Shown: piece after piece, positions 16,652 through 25,803 of the stretch
Layout of the letters: the number at the start of each line of letters is the position of its first letter
How positions within the stretch are numbered: position 1 is the stretch's first letter
Source of the DNA: Pseudomonas gingeri
GTDB taxonomy: Bacteria > Pseudomonadota > Gammaproteobacteria > Pseudomonadales > Pseudomonadaceae
DNA: 64,000 bases
Direction: 5' to 3'
Assembly (NCBI RefSeq): GCF_013386165.1
Contig: NZ_JACAOS010000015.1
Coordinates: 310,001-374,000, forward strand
Made by a program: the position numbers and the translations under genes
Notes under the pieces: model-generated
The model's database searches: none
What the model was told of the DNA's origin: nothing
What the model saw: only the letters and a program-made list of their open reading frames with translations

Positions 16652-16752
16652 ATGCCGATCCTAATTCCATCAGGATTGAACCTACTGGCCACCCACCCTG
16701 GGCGGCGTTCCCTTGCCTGCCGGATCCACCGACAGGTGCTGCGTAAACGGTG

Positions 16753-17277
16753 CTACCAGGTGACGGTCACCTTCACCAGATCGGTATAACGACTGACCCG
16801 CGGTATCTGCGCCAACGGCTCGATCCGCCCATACAGCGGCAATTCAACCGAACCGCTTTCAGGCACGGTACCGCTCAGGGGCTCATTGACCGGCAGCGCA
16901 AAACGTCGCGCCGGATCACGGTAGAGTCGATAAGGAATGGTGCTGCCGGGCGTACTGCCGGCCAGATAGCGGACATCGCCGACACCGCCATGCAGGCCGC
17001 CGTCGATGCGCATTTGATAAGGGGTGTCGGGATTGCATTCCAGCCGCGGCAGACGATCATTGGGCAACGCAGCCCCCAGCGCCCCCGCCGGGCCGTCGAG
17101 ACGAGCAATATCACCAAAATCCAGCACGCCCAGCTGTTCGATGCCCGCATCACGGGTTACGCCGACCAACTGGCAACCACGCTGTACGTTGACCCGCACC
17201 TCTACCTGGAGTTGCGCGGCCAATGTCGGCACGCTACACAGCGCGCTCAAGATTGCCAAAACCATAGATCCATTCAC
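16753..17277 (-). CDS. Spore coat U domain protein, CsuA-like minor subunit
   Basis: 174 aa. Signal peptide MNGSMVLAILSALCSVPTLA. The mature part has CQLVGVTRDAG near 36, an LGVLDFGDIARLDGP motif, a second cysteine (RLECNPDTP) and a C-terminal strand ending YTDLVKVTVTW. It is the most divergent of the five, poorer in Gly/Ser and richer in Pro/Arg, as seen for CsuA-type subunits. Start GTG at 17277 is preferred over ATG at 17265 because AAGGA lies 8 bp upstream of the GTG. A 245-bp gap separates it from the first pilin gene. Confidence 0.82.
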   Translation of the reverse strand: MNGSMVLAILSALCSVPTLAAQLQVEVRVNVQRGCQLVGVTRDAGIEQLGVLDFGDIARLDGPAGALGAALPNDRLPRLECNPDTPYQMRIDGGLHGGVGDVRYLAGSTPGSTIPYRLYRDPARRFALPVNEPLSGTVPESGSVELPLYGRIEPLAQIPRVSRYTDLVKVTVTW

Positions 17278-17522
17278 GGCCTCAATCCTTTTGAGGAATG
17301 GCTTGCTAAAAATCAGGTTAGCAGTGAAGGAAAATGATTCCAGTCAAGTAAGACATCCGGTAACAATTTGTAGGTCTTTTCCTGTCTTATCGGCGCGAAT
17401 TCACCCTGATTTCCACTGGAAAAACCTCTATGGACCGCATGATCCGCCCCAGCGACAATGCCCGGAAACCCGGCTCCGCAATCACACTGCGAACGCGGGC
17501 AGACGGCAACGCAATGGTGGTG
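17278..17522. other. Non-coding gap within the pilus operon
   Basis: 245 bp between the first and second pilin genes, while the other gaps in the operon are 5-101 bp. A short dyad ATTTCC-ACT-GGAAAA is present near 17410. No convincing sigma70 promoter, terminator with T-run or small open frame was seen. It may contain a second promoter or an RNA-processing site that sets the ratio of major to minor subunits. Confidence 0.4.
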
Positions 17523-18059
17523 TTACCAGTCCAGCGTCACGGTCAGGGTATCGCTGTAAGTACCGGCTGGCAGGGCTCCCTTGTTGGCCAATACGGCGCC
17601 ATAGACAGGAATCGCTATCTGCGTGCCGCTGCCCGCGGCAAAGGTATGTTGCTGGCCGATGCGATAGTTGTCGGTGCCGGCGGCGTCGACGGTGAGTCGG
17701 TAGGGAACGCTCCGGCTGCCGTTGCTCAGGTAACGGGCAGTGCCGTCGCCATGGGTGCCGCCGTCGATGCTCACGGTGAAGCTGGTGGGGCCACTGGACG
17801 AAGCACCGCACGTCACTGCCAGGTTGCCGTTGCTGCTGTGCATTTGGGCATTCAATGGAGCCGTCCAGGTCGGCCCCTGGCTACCGAAATCCAGCAGTCC
17901 CGGATTATTCCCGGTACCCCCACCGCCGGCACTGGTGACCTGGCAGCCGGCGCTGACAATCAACTGGGCCTGGATCTGCCCGCTGACCGCTGCCTGCGCC
18001 GTGTTGACCAGCAGACAGACAAGGCCTAAAACCGTCCCAGCACGCTTGAGGTGTTTCAT
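17523..18059 (-). CDS. Spore coat U domain pilin, promoter-proximal (CsuA/B-like, probable major subunit)
   Basis: 178 aa. Signal peptide to about residue 23 (NTAQAAVSG). SCPU domain with CQVTSAGGGG, LDFGSQGPTWT, TCGASSSGP and terminal ALPAGTYSDTLTVTLDW. It is first in the operon, as the major rod subunit csuA/B is in Acinetobacter, which suggests the same role (inference). Start ATG at 18059; the frame extends one TTG codon further. It is followed by a 245-bp non-coding gap, so its mRNA level may differ from that of the other seven genes. Confidence 0.86.
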   Translation of the reverse strand: MKHLKRAGTVLGLVCLLVNTAQAAVSGQIQAQLIVSAGCQVTSAGGGGTGNNPGLLDFGSQGPTWTAPLNAQMHSSNGNLAVTCGASSSGPTSFTVSIDGGTHGDGTARYLSNGSRSVPYRLTVDAAGTDNYRIGQQHTFAAGSGTQIAIPVYGAVLANKGALPAGTYSDTLTVTLDW

Positions 18060-18304
18060 CAATCGATTCCACTGGGTTCAGGGCCGGTTTCACACACGGG
18101 TCGGGTATCCACTGGTTAAAGATTAAACGATATGGCTATGTGCCTTCATCCTGTTTCTGATCTATCGGACGAATGAACCCAGGGGCTCATGTCCCGGACT
18201 CAGGGGGCAAAACCGCAGTCAAGCGGCTGCCATGCGCTTTAGAGATCGCTGGTCGGCGTATTGAGCATTGGTTAAATTAGCGCGACCGTCGGCAAGATAA
18301 CGTT

Positions 18305-19528
18305 GTGCCTCCCAAGGCCCGATGTTTGTCATACCACCATGACCCAGATGCTCTGGATGTTTACGCAAGGGGATCTTCTTCGTTGGCCGCTCTGCCCCCC
18401 AATCGCCCTGGCGTAAAATCCCGTTGGCCCGCCTTACGTCGTTTTTTTGGCAAGGCTTTCGCCGGCAAGTCCAGCGTCGTGCCGCCGTCCCACGACGTGC
18501 ACGAGTATTTCCGACATAAAGCCAGCCACCAGGGCTACACCCTGAGCCTGAGTCAACAGCGGGTCATCGAGCGCATGGCCCAGCAGGCCAGCACACTGCT
18601 GCATAGCGCCCCCCAGGGCCGCCAGCGCAGCCTGTATCTGCACGGTGCGGTCGGACGTGGCAAGAGCTGGTTACTGGACGGCTTTTTCCAGGCCGTGCCG
18701 ATTGCCGAGAAGCAGCGGGTGCACTTCCACGATTTCTTTACCCTGCTGCATCAGGGCATGTTCCGTCACCGGGAAACGCCGGATGCCCTGGGCCGGACCC
18801 TGGACGAACTGCTCAAGGACTGTCGACTGCTGTGCTTCGACGAGTTCCATGTCCATGACATCGGCGATGCCATGCTGATCAGCCGGCTGTTCAAGGCCCT
18901 GTTCCAACGGGGCGTGCTGCTGTTGGTGACCTCCAATTACCCGCCCGAAGGCTTGCTGCCCAACCCGCTCTATCACGCTCGTTTCAAGCCGGTGATCGAC
19001 CTGATCAACACCCGTATGGAAGTCATGGAAGTCGGCGGTCCCCATGACTACCGCAGCCAACCCCGCAGCCATACCCAGCAGCAGTTCACCCAGGGCCAGT
19101 ACATCTGGCCGGGCAGCCCGGCCCAGCGCGAGACCCTGCGGTTGCCGCAACGCCAGACCCCGGCGTTCGCCCTGCGGGTTGGCGCCCGGCAACTGAGCGT
19201 GCGCCTGTGTAGCGAGCGCACCGTGCGTTTCGAGTTCACCGACCTGTGCGACCAGCCCACGGCGGTGATGGACTACCTGGAGCTGTGCCGGCGCTTCGAC
19301 ACCTGGATCATCGACGAACTGCCCAACCTGGAAGACTGCTCGATCGCGGCCCAGCAGCGCTTTATCAACCTGATCGACGTGCTCTACGACCAGGACAAGC
19401 GCCTGCTGCTGATCGGCGAGCGGCCACTGCGTGACAGCCTCGGCGGCAACGCCATCGACCTGGCGCGGACCCGCAGCCGGCTGGGTCAGTTGCTCGAAGT
19501 CGGGCCCGAGGTCAGCGACCAGGGCTGA
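18305..19528 (+). CDS. zapE: AFG1/ZapE-family ATPase
   Basis: 407 aa P-loop ATPase. Walker A GAVGRGKSW is near residue 117, Walker B LLCFDEFHVHD near 177, and the sensor-1 region LLVTSNYPPEGLLPN follows. In E. coli ZapE acts at the Z-ring during division under stress. The reading frame opens with GTG at 18305; there is no Met before residue 90, so the true start is uncertain and the first 40-50 residues may not be translated. The length is somewhat above the roughly 370 aa usual for the family. Pseudomonads often carry two members; I cannot tell which this is. Confidence 0.85.
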   Translation: MPPKARCLSYHHDPDALDVYARGSSSLAALPPNRPGVKSRWPALRRFFGKAFAGKSSVVPPSHDVHEYFRHKASHQGYTLSLSQQRVIERMAQQASTLLHSAPQGRQRSLYLHGAVGRGKSWLLDGFFQAVPIAEKQRVHFHDFFTLLHQGMFRHRETPDALGRTLDELLKDCRLLCFDEFHVHDIGDAMLISRLFKALFQRGVLLLVTSNYPPEGLLPNPLYHARFKPVIDLINTRMEVMEVGGPHDYRSQPRSHTQQQFTQGQYIWPGSPAQRETLRLPQRQTPAFALRVGARQLSVRLCSERTVRFEFTDLCDQPTAVMDYLELCRRFDTWIIDELPNLEDCSIAAQQRFINLIDVLYDQDKRLLLIGERPLRDSLGGNAIDLARTRSRLGQLLEVGPEVSDQG

Positions 19529-19627
19529 CACCTGACCTGCATTCGCTCATCACAGCGCCCTCGCTGAACAACATTGCTATCATGGCGATCTTTTTTCGAT
19601 GATCGCGACGAGTACTCACGCCCGCTT

Positions 19628-20938
19628 ATGGATACCCTTGCCCAACTGCGCGCCGGCCAACTGACCGGTATCAAGCGACTCGACCTGTCCTGCGGGCTGA
19701 CCGAGTTCCCCCGGGAAATCTTCCAACTGGCCGACTCCCTGGAAATCCTCAATCTGAGCGGTAATGCGCTGACCAGCCTGCCGGACGACCTGCACCGCTT
19801 GCCACACCTGCGCATCCTGTTCTGTTCGGACAACCTGTTCACCGAGTTGCCCCTGTGCCTGGGCCAGTGCGCGCAACTGAGCATGATCGCCTTCAAGGCC
19901 AACCGTATCGAGCAGGTGCCGGCCGCCGCCCTGCCGCCGCTGCTGCGCTGGCTGATCCTGACCGACAACCGCATCAGCGAGCTGCCGGAAGAACTCGGCC
20001 GCCGGCCGTTGTTGCAAAAGCTCATGCTGGCTGGCAATCGGCTGCGCAGCCTGCCCGCCAGCCTGGCGGACTGCCATAAGCTGGAGCTGATCCGCATCGC
20101 CGCCAACCAGCTGGATGAGTTGCCCGAGTGGCTGCTGACCCTGCCAGGCCTGGCCTGGATCGCCTATGCCGGTAACCCGAAACTCGATCACACCGGCGAA
20201 GTGCTGGTGGGCGACACTACGCCGACCATCGACTGGAGCGAGCTGCAACTTGAGCAACGCCTGGGCGAAGGCGCTTCGGGGGTGATCAGCCAGGCCCGCT
20301 GGAGCCATCCGACAACACCGGCCCAGGCGGTGGCGGTCAAGCTGTACAAGGGCAGCATGACCAGCGACGGTTCGCCCCTGAATGAAATGAACGCCTGCAT
20401 CGCGGCGGGCCTGCATCCGAACCTGATCAAGGTCGAAGGGCGCATCGCCGGCCATCCCGATGGCCAGGCAGGTCTGGTGATGGAGCTGATCGACCGGCAA
20501 TTCGCCAATCTCGCGGCCCTGCCGAGTCTCGATTCGTGCAGCCGTGATGTGTACCGGGACGAAACCCGCTTCAGTGCCGAACAGGCCTTGCGCATGGCGC
20601 GCGGGGTCGCTTCGGTGGGTGCGCACCTGCATCGCCTGGGGCTGTGCCATGGCGACCTGTACGCCCACAATATTCTCTACAACGAAGCCGGGGATTGTCT
20701 GCTCGGGGATTTTGGCGCCGCGTCGTTCCATGCGCCGACCGACAGCCTGGAAACCCGTGCCCTGCAACGTATCGAGGTGCGGGCGTTCGGGATTTTGCTC
20801 GGGGAGTTGCTGGAGCGGATCGATGGGGGCATGGAGCAATCCACGCTTGAATCGCTCAAGGCCCTGCAGTTGCGCTGTATCCAGCCGGATGTGCTGGCCC
20901 GGCCGGGATTCGAGGCGATCTGCGCAACGCTGGCATAA
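19628..20938 (+). CDS. Leucine-rich-repeat protein kinase
   Basis: 436 aa, cytoplasmic (no signal peptide or transmembrane helix). Residues 1-185 hold about seven leucine-rich repeats of the bacterial LPxxL type (NLSGNALTSLPDDLHRL, DNRISELPEELGRRP). Residues 205-435 form a Hanks-type kinase: glycine loop GEGASGV (213-219), lysine K238 in VAVK, helix-C glutamate E253, catalytic D343 in HGDLYAHN with N348, and D361 in GDFGAA. All catalytic residues are present, so an active Ser/Thr or Tyr kinase is expected. ATG 19628 gives MDTLAQLRAG. It lies between zapE and a YebC-family gene without clear operon links. Substrates are unknown. Confidence 0.9.
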   Translation: MDTLAQLRAGQLTGIKRLDLSCGLTEFPREIFQLADSLEILNLSGNALTSLPDDLHRLPHLRILFCSDNLFTELPLCLGQCAQLSMIAFKANRIEQVPAAALPPLLRWLILTDNRISELPEELGRRPLLQKLMLAGNRLRSLPASLADCHKLELIRIAANQLDELPEWLLTLPGLAWIAYAGNPKLDHTGEVLVGDTTPTIDWSELQLEQRLGEGASGVISQARWSHPTTPAQAVAVKLYKGSMTSDGSPLNEMNACIAAGLHPNLIKVEGRIAGHPDGQAGLVMELIDRQFANLAALPSLDSCSRDVYRDETRFSAEQALRMARGVASVGAHLHRLGLCHGDLYAHNILYNEAGDCLLGDFGAASFHAPTDSLETRALQRIEVRAFGILLGELLERIDGGMEQSTLESLKALQLRCIQPDVLARPGFEAICATLA

Positions 20939-20953
20939 ACGGCCAGGTCCATA

Positions 20954-20975
20954 GCCCCCCTGCTCACAGGGGGGC
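20954..20975. terminator. GC-rich hairpin between convergent genes
   Basis: GCCCCCCTG (20954-20962), loop CTCA, CAGGGGGGC (20967-20975). The 9-bp perfect stem lies between the stops of the LRR kinase and the YebC-family gene. No T-run follows on either side, so it may stabilise 3' ends rather than terminate alone. Confidence 0.55.
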
Positions 20976-20983
20976 CAGGGGAA

Positions 20984-21688
20984 TCAGCCCGCCAGACCGA
21001 CAAACATGTCTTGCACGTCGTCGTGGTTGTCCAGGCCTTCGAGGAAGGCTTCGACTTCAGCCATCTGCTCATCGCTCAGGCCGCTGACCGGGTTCTTCGC
21101 CTGGTAGCCCAGCTTGGCCGACAACACGGTGAAGCCTTGCTCCGGCAGGGCTTTCTGGACGGCGTCAAGGTCGGTCGGCTCGGTGAGGAACAGGGTCGCG
21201 CCCTCTTCGCCCGGCTCGAAATCCTGGGCACCCGCTTCAATGGCCGCCATTTCCGGATCGGCATCGGGGCTGTCCGGGGACGCTTCGATCAGACCGACAT
21301 GGTTGAAGTCCCAGGACACCGAACCCGACGCCCCCAGCTGACCCTTGCGGAATGCCACGCGGATTTCCGCCACGGTGCGGTTGATGTTATCGGTCACGCA
21401 TTCAACGATCAGCGGCACCTGGTGCGGGGCGAAGCCTTCGTAGGTCACGCGATGGTACTGCACGGTTTCGCCGAGTTGGCCCGAGCCTTTCTTGATGGCG
21501 CGTTCCAGGGTCTCACGGGGCATCGAGGCTTTTTTTGCCTGCTCGACCACCAGGCGCAGGTGCGCGTTGGTAGAGACGTCTGCACCGTTGCGGGCGGCGA
21601 TGGTGATTTCCTTGACCAGCTTGCCAAAGATCTTGCCCTTGGCGTTGGCCGCCGCTTCTTTGTGTTTAACCTTCCACTGTGCGCCCAT
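20984..21688 (-). CDS. YebC/PmpR-family protein (YeeN-like subgroup)
   Basis: 234 aa, family length. The N-terminus [20 protein letters not shown] differs from the MAGHSKW start of the ruvC-linked YebC and fits the second, YeeN-like subgroup. Conserved YebC features are present: [32 protein letters not shown] and VTDNINRT. The family has been described as transcriptional regulators and, more recently, as ribosome-associated factors that ease translation of proline-rich stretches. Which applies here is not evident. It is transcribed alone, convergent with the LRR kinase and diverging from vgrG. Confidence 0.88.
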   Translation of the reverse strand: MGAQWKVKHKEAAANAKGKIFGKLVKEITIAARNGADVSTNAHLRLVVEQAKKASMPRETLERAIKKGSGQLGETVQYHRVTYEGFAPHQVPLIVECVTDNINRTVAEIRVAFRKGQLGASGSVSWDFNHVGLIEASPDSPDADPEMAAIEAGAQDFEPGEEGATLFLTEPTDLDAVQKALPEQGFTVLSAKLGYQAKNPVSGLSDEQMAEVEAFLEGLDNHDDVQDMFVGLAG

Positions 21689-21902
21689 TACTCACTCTCT
21701 CGATCAGAGGCGTCGTGACATTTATTGGCCGACGCTTTGCCGCCCAGTTTATACGGCCAGTCTCCGCCAATCGACCAAAACCTGACGAAGATTGCGACTC
21801 TACCCTGATGTTTGTAGGCAATTTCCCAAACATCGTTTTGCGGTGTCCAGGCGCCCATGGCATTTCGTACCCTCTGCCGCAAATCCGTGGAGAAGAGATG
21901 AA

Positions 21903-23735
21903 ATGCCTCAGGACAAGGAACGACAGATCTCACTGACCATCGGCTTGCTCCCTGACCCCTTGCCGGTCATCCGCTTCAAGGGCCGTGAGGCCTTGAACGA
22001 ACCCTTTCGTTTCGAAATGGAACTGCTGGGCGACACTGCCCTGGACCTGGAGACCCTGCTGCATCGCCCGGCCCGCCTGAGTATGGGCAGCGGGCAGGGC
22101 TGCTGGCATGGGATCATTGACGAAATCAGCAGCCGCTACCTGGAGCCACGGCTATGTCATTACCAGGTGGTGTTGGTCCCACGCCTGCAAGCCCTAGCGC
22201 GCGGCCCGCGACGTCGGGCGTTCTGCGACCTGAGCGTACCGGCGATTCTCCTGCGGCTGCTCGAAGCCCACGACCTGGAGGCCGCCGATTACCGCTTCGA
22301 ACTCGAACGCGGCCTGTACCCGCCCCGCGCCCTGTGCCTGCAGCAGGATGAAAACGACCTGCAGTTGCTGAACCGGCTGTGCGAGGAAGAAGGCATCCAC
22401 TATCGCTTCGAACAGACGCCGCAACGACATGTCCTGGTGTTCGCCGAAGACCCGCAGAGCTTTCCCGAGCAGGCCGGTACAGTGCCCTGTCACGAGGGCG
22501 CTTCGGAACTTGGACAGCCCTTTATCAGCCAACTCTACGAGCGTCACCAGATGCTCGCCAGCCATGACAGCCGACTGCCCGGCCATACGTCTGCCTGGCC
22601 ACCCCAGGCAGCCGACGACGGCGCCGCGAACCAGGCCAACGCCTACGGCTTGCACGCCGCCAGCGCCACGCCGCGCCAGCGCCACGAACAGCAACGCAGC
22701 CAGCGCATCCTCGAACGGCTGCGCTGCGAACAACGCCAGATCCAGGGCTACAGCAACCTGGACAGCCTGCGCAGCGGCGAAGTCCGCCGGATCGGCGGCC
22801 ATCCACGACAGGCGCTCAACGATCAATGGCTGATCACCGAAGTGCAACATCTGGGCGAACAGTCCCTGGACCCGTACCCCGTCGATGCCTTCAGTGTCGA
22901 GGATGACGATGACCTGCATGACGAATGTTTCGCCGATGGCTACAGCAATCACTTCCGGGCGATCCCCTGGGCCACACCGTTCCGTCCCTCCTTACGCGAG
23001 AAACGCTCGACAGCGCAGGGTTATCAGATCGGCAACGTGCTCGGGCCACATGCCGGCAGCGCCCGGCCCGATGCGCAAGGGCGCCTGCGGGTGCAGTTGC
23101 CGAACAGCACCCACCCCGCGGACAGTGCACCGGGCTGCTGGGTCTGGCCCGGCATCGCGGAAGGCCAGGCCCCCCGGGTCGGCAGCCGGGTGCTGATCGA
23201 TTTTGTCGAGAACGAACCGGACCAGCCGGTGATCTGCGGCTTCCTCAGCGACCGGGACCTGTATGCCGCCTCCGACCCGCCACCGTTGGTCGACGGGCTG
23301 CCCGGCGGCGCCACGGCGTGGGAGGCGCAGACGAGCGTCGCCACGCCGGAGGATGATCCCGGGGAGTTCTATCTGTATGAGCAGCCCTATGAACCCGCGC
23401 CAGGACCGACCCGTTGCCTGTGCGAAAACATCTGGTACGTCGTGCGAATGCACCGGCCCGGGCTCAAGGAACTGGCACGCCTGAGTCGTGATGACATTCT
23501 TCTCGAAGGTCGCAGTGACCGCCATGGAGCCGCCCTGCTGAGCCCCGCCAGCAGGCGGCGACTGGCACAGGAGCTGTTGGCCACGCCGGAACAGTTGTGG
23601 TTGCTCTACCCCGGACAATGCGTGGCCCTGCACGAGTACATCCAGCAGCGCTGGAGCCTGCTCCAGCGCCAGGGCTTTCTTCAGGACGGGCTGAGTGACG
23701 CGGTTGTTTCCGGCACCAGCCCGAGGAACGCCTGA
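21903..23735 (+). CDS. Orphan VgrG-type spike protein (type VI secretion) with atypical C-terminus
   Basis: 610 aa. Residues about 1-360 form the gp27-like base (SLTIGLLPDPLPVIRFKGREAL, HYRFEQTPQRHVLVFAED). Residues about 370-450 form the gp5 OB-fold (ARPDAQGRLRVQLP, PRVGSRVLIDFVENEPDQPVICGFL). The long repetitive beta-helix needle usual for VgrG is missing. Instead there is a linker and about 120 residues (YLYEQPYEPAPGPTRCLCEN..., PASRRRLAQELLATPEQLW) that I do not recognise. Start is ATG 21903 (MPQDKERQ). No hcp, tss, PAAR or immunity gene is nearby. The last 55 bp overlap the convergent LysR gene tail to tail. Confidence 0.85.
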   Translation: MPQDKERQISLTIGLLPDPLPVIRFKGREALNEPFRFEMELLGDTALDLETLLHRPARLSMGSGQGCWHGIIDEISSRYLEPRLCHYQVVLVPRLQALARGPRRRAFCDLSVPAILLRLLEAHDLEAADYRFELERGLYPPRALCLQQDENDLQLLNRLCEEEGIHYRFEQTPQRHVLVFAEDPQSFPEQAGTVPCHEGASELGQPFISQLYERHQMLASHDSRLPGHTSAWPPQAADDGAANQANAYGLHAASATPRQRHEQQRSQRILERLRCEQRQIQGYSNLDSLRSGEVRRIGGHPRQALNDQWLITEVQHLGEQSLDPYPVDAFSVEDDDDLHDECFADGYSNHFRAIPWATPFRPSLREKRSTAQGYQIGNVLGPHAGSARPDAQGRLRVQLPNSTHPADSAPGCWVWPGIAEGQAPRVGSRVLIDFVENEPDQPVICGFLSDRDLYAASDPPPLVDGLPGGATAWEAQTSVATPEDDPGEFYLYEQPYEPAPGPTRCLCENIWYVVRMHRPGLKELARLSRDDILLEGRSDRHGAALLSPASRRRLAQELLATPEQLWLLYPGQCVALHEYIQQRWSLLQRQGFLQDGLSDAVVSGTSPRNA

Positions 23736-24565
23736 ATCAAGCGCAGTTCCTTGCGGCGCTCCAGGCAACCGATCTGGTGGCGGTTGCTCAGGCCGGCACC
23801 GTTGATCGGCAGCGCCCGCACCCGGGGGTCGTGACTCACCTCCAGGGACGAGACGATACCCACCCCCAACTCCGCCGCCACCGCTTCGGTCACCGCTTCG
23901 CGGCTGTCCAGTTCCAGCAGTACTCGCGGCGTCACGGCGGCTTGCCCACAGGCCTGATCGAACGTGCGCCGGGTGATCGAACTCGGCTCGCGCAGCACCA
24001 TGATCACCTGGTCCAGTTGCTCCAGGGCAATGCCCTCGGGTTCGGCCAGCCACGGATGTCCTTGCGGTACCAGTGCACAGATCCGCGACTCGCTCAGGGC
24101 TTGCAGATACAAGCCTTTGCGCGGCTCGACCTCGGTCAGAACCGCCACATCGGCATGCTCGGACAACAGCGCCGCCAGGGTTTCCTGGGCATTGCCCAGC
24201 CTCAGGTTGACGGTAATCCCCGGATAGCGCGCCCGCAGGCGGGCGAGCATCGGCATGACCATGTGCGGTCCGTCGGCGGCGATTTCCAGGCGTCCGGTCA
24301 ACAACTGTCGATTGGCTTCGAGCATGGCCTGGGCTTCCTCGGCCAGGCCGAACATGGCCCGGGTAATCGCCGCCAGCCGGGTGCCCTCGGCGGTCAACTC
24401 GACACGCCGCGCCGTGCGCCTGAGCAAGGTGACCTGGTAGTGCTCCTCCAGGGCCTTGATATGTCCGGTCACGGCCGGCTGGCTGATGAACAGGCGCGCG
24501 GCGGCACGGGTAAAACTGCCTTCACGGGCCACGGCATCGAATGCGCGCAGTTGGAACAGGTTCAT
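23681..24565 (-). CDS. LysR-family regulator, probable regulator of phnWX
   Basis: 294 aa. N-terminal helix-turn-helix at about residues 15-50 (REGSFTRAAARLFISQPAVTGHIKALEEHYQV), C-terminal LysR substrate-binding fold from about 88. ATG at 24565 gives MNLFQLRAFDAV, the usual LysR opening; the longer frame has no support. It diverges from phnW across 113 bp, so control of the 2-aminoethylphosphonate genes in response to that compound is likely by position. The 3' end overlaps the vgrG 3' end by 55 bp on the opposite strand. Confidence 0.9.
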   Translation of the reverse strand: MNLFQLRAFDAVAREGSFTRAAARLFISQPAVTGHIKALEEHYQVTLLRRTARRVELTAEGTRLAAITRAMFGLAEEAQAMLEANRQLLTGRLEIAADGPHMVMPMLARLRARYPGITVNLRLGNAQETLAALLSEHADVAVLTEVEPRKGLYLQALSESRICALVPQGHPWLAEPEGIALEQLDQVIMVLREPSSITRRTFDQACGQAAVTPRVLLELDSREAVTEAVAAELGVGIVSSLEVSHDPRVRALPINGAGLSNRHQIGCLERRKELRLIQAFLGLVPETTASLSPS

Positions 24566-24678
24566 GACTATCGGCCTCACTGATGGCTCGCATAACAACA
24601 AACAATTTGATTGATGGCAAGTCAAACGGCAACTTATGCCCTGTATCCCGTCAACGATCCCCACCGCGAGAAACCCGC

Positions 24679-25803
24679 ATGCGTACTGCCGCTCCCGTCC
24701 TGCTCACCCCAGGTCCACTGACCACTTCGGCCCGCACTCGCCAGGCGATGAGCCAGGACTGGGGTTCCTGGGACGAGGGCTTCAACCAGCTGACCGCCAG
24801 CCTGTGCGAACAACTGCTGGCAATCCTCAACGGCGCCGACAGCCATCACTGCGTGCCCTTGCAAGGCAGCGGCACCTTTGCCGTGGAGGCCGCCATCGGC
24901 ACCCTGGTGCCACGGGACGGCAAAGTGCTGGTGCTGATCAATGGCGCCTATGGCCAGCGCCTGGCGAAAATCTGTGAAGTCCTGGGTTGTTCATTCAGTA
25001 CCTTCGAAACCGCCGAGGATCAGCCCACCATCGCCGCCGATGTCGAGCGCCTGTTACAGGCTGACCCGGGCGTCAGCCATGTCGCGCTGATCCACTGTGA
25101 AACCAGCACCGGCATCCTCAATCCGTTGGTGGAGATCGCCGAGGTGGTCGCTCGTCACGGTAAACGGCTGATCATCGATGCCATGAGCTCGTTTGGCGCC
25201 CTGCCCATCGATGCCCGCCAGGTGCCATTCGATGCGCTGATCGCCGCTTCCGGCAAATGCCTGGAGGGCGTACCGGGGATGGGCTTTGTATTTGCCCGCA
25301 AGGAAGCCCTGGCCGCAGCCGCCGGCAATTCCCATTCGCTGGCGCTGGATCTGCACGATCAGCACGCCTATATGGCCAGGACCGGCCAATGGCGCTTCAC
25401 CCCGCCGACCCATGTGGTCGCGGCGCTGCACGAAGCGCTGTTGCAGTACCACGAGGAAGGCGGCCTGCCCGCTCGCCTCGGCCGCTATGTCGATAACTGC
25501 CAGGTGCTGCTGGCGGAAATGGCCCGGCTGGGCCTGCGCAGCTTTCTGCCGGCAGCGATCCAGGCACCGATCATCGTCACCTTTCATGCACCGAAAGATC
25601 CGCGCTACCAGTTCAAGGCGTTCTACGAACGGGTCAAGGCCAAGGGCTTCATTCTTTATCCGGGAAAATTGACCCAGGTCGAGACGTTTCGCGTGGGCTG
25701 TATCGGCCAGGTCGGACGCGACGATATGCAGGCGGCGGTTGCGGCTATCGCCGAGGTCCTGAGGGAAATGGAAGTGCTGGAACCTATAGCCCATCGACTG
25801 TAG
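24679..25803 (+). CDS. phnW: 2-aminoethylphosphonate-pyruvate transaminase
   Basis: 374 aa, family length. It transfers the amino group of 2-aminoethylphosphonate to pyruvate, giving phosphonoacetaldehyde and alanine; PLP enzyme, cytoplasmic. Class-V aminotransferase features are visible: [17 protein letters not shown] at the N-terminus, [17 protein letters not shown], and the PLP lysine in [12 protein letters not shown] near residue 194. Start ATG 24679 follows a GCGAGAAA stretch. phnX, the next enzyme of the pathway, follows after 124 bp that contain a REP doublet. The TAG stop lies inside the REP sequence. Confidence 0.95.
   Translation: MRTAAPVLLTPGPLTTSARTRQAMSQDWGSWDEGFNQLTASLCEQLLAILNGADSHHCVPLQGSGTFAVEAAIGTLVPRDGKVLVLINGAYGQRLAKICEVLGCSFSTFETAEDQPTIAADVERLLQADPGVSHVALIHCETSTGILNPLVEIAEVVARHGKRLIIDAMSSFGALPIDARQVPFDALIAASGKCLEGVPGMGFVFARKEALAAAAGNSHSLALDLHDQHAYMARTGQWRFTPPTHVVAALHEALLQYHEEGGLPARLGRYVDNCQVLLAEMARLGLRSFLPAAIQAPIIVTFHAPKDPRYQFKAFYERVKAKGFILYPGKLTQVETFRVGCIGQVGRDDMQAAVAAIAEVLREMEVLEPIAHRL

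Noticed and set aside
10881..18059. Reading the SCPU genes as spore coat proteins
   Set aside because: The organism type does not sporulate, and the chaperone and usher genes show a Csu-type pilus.
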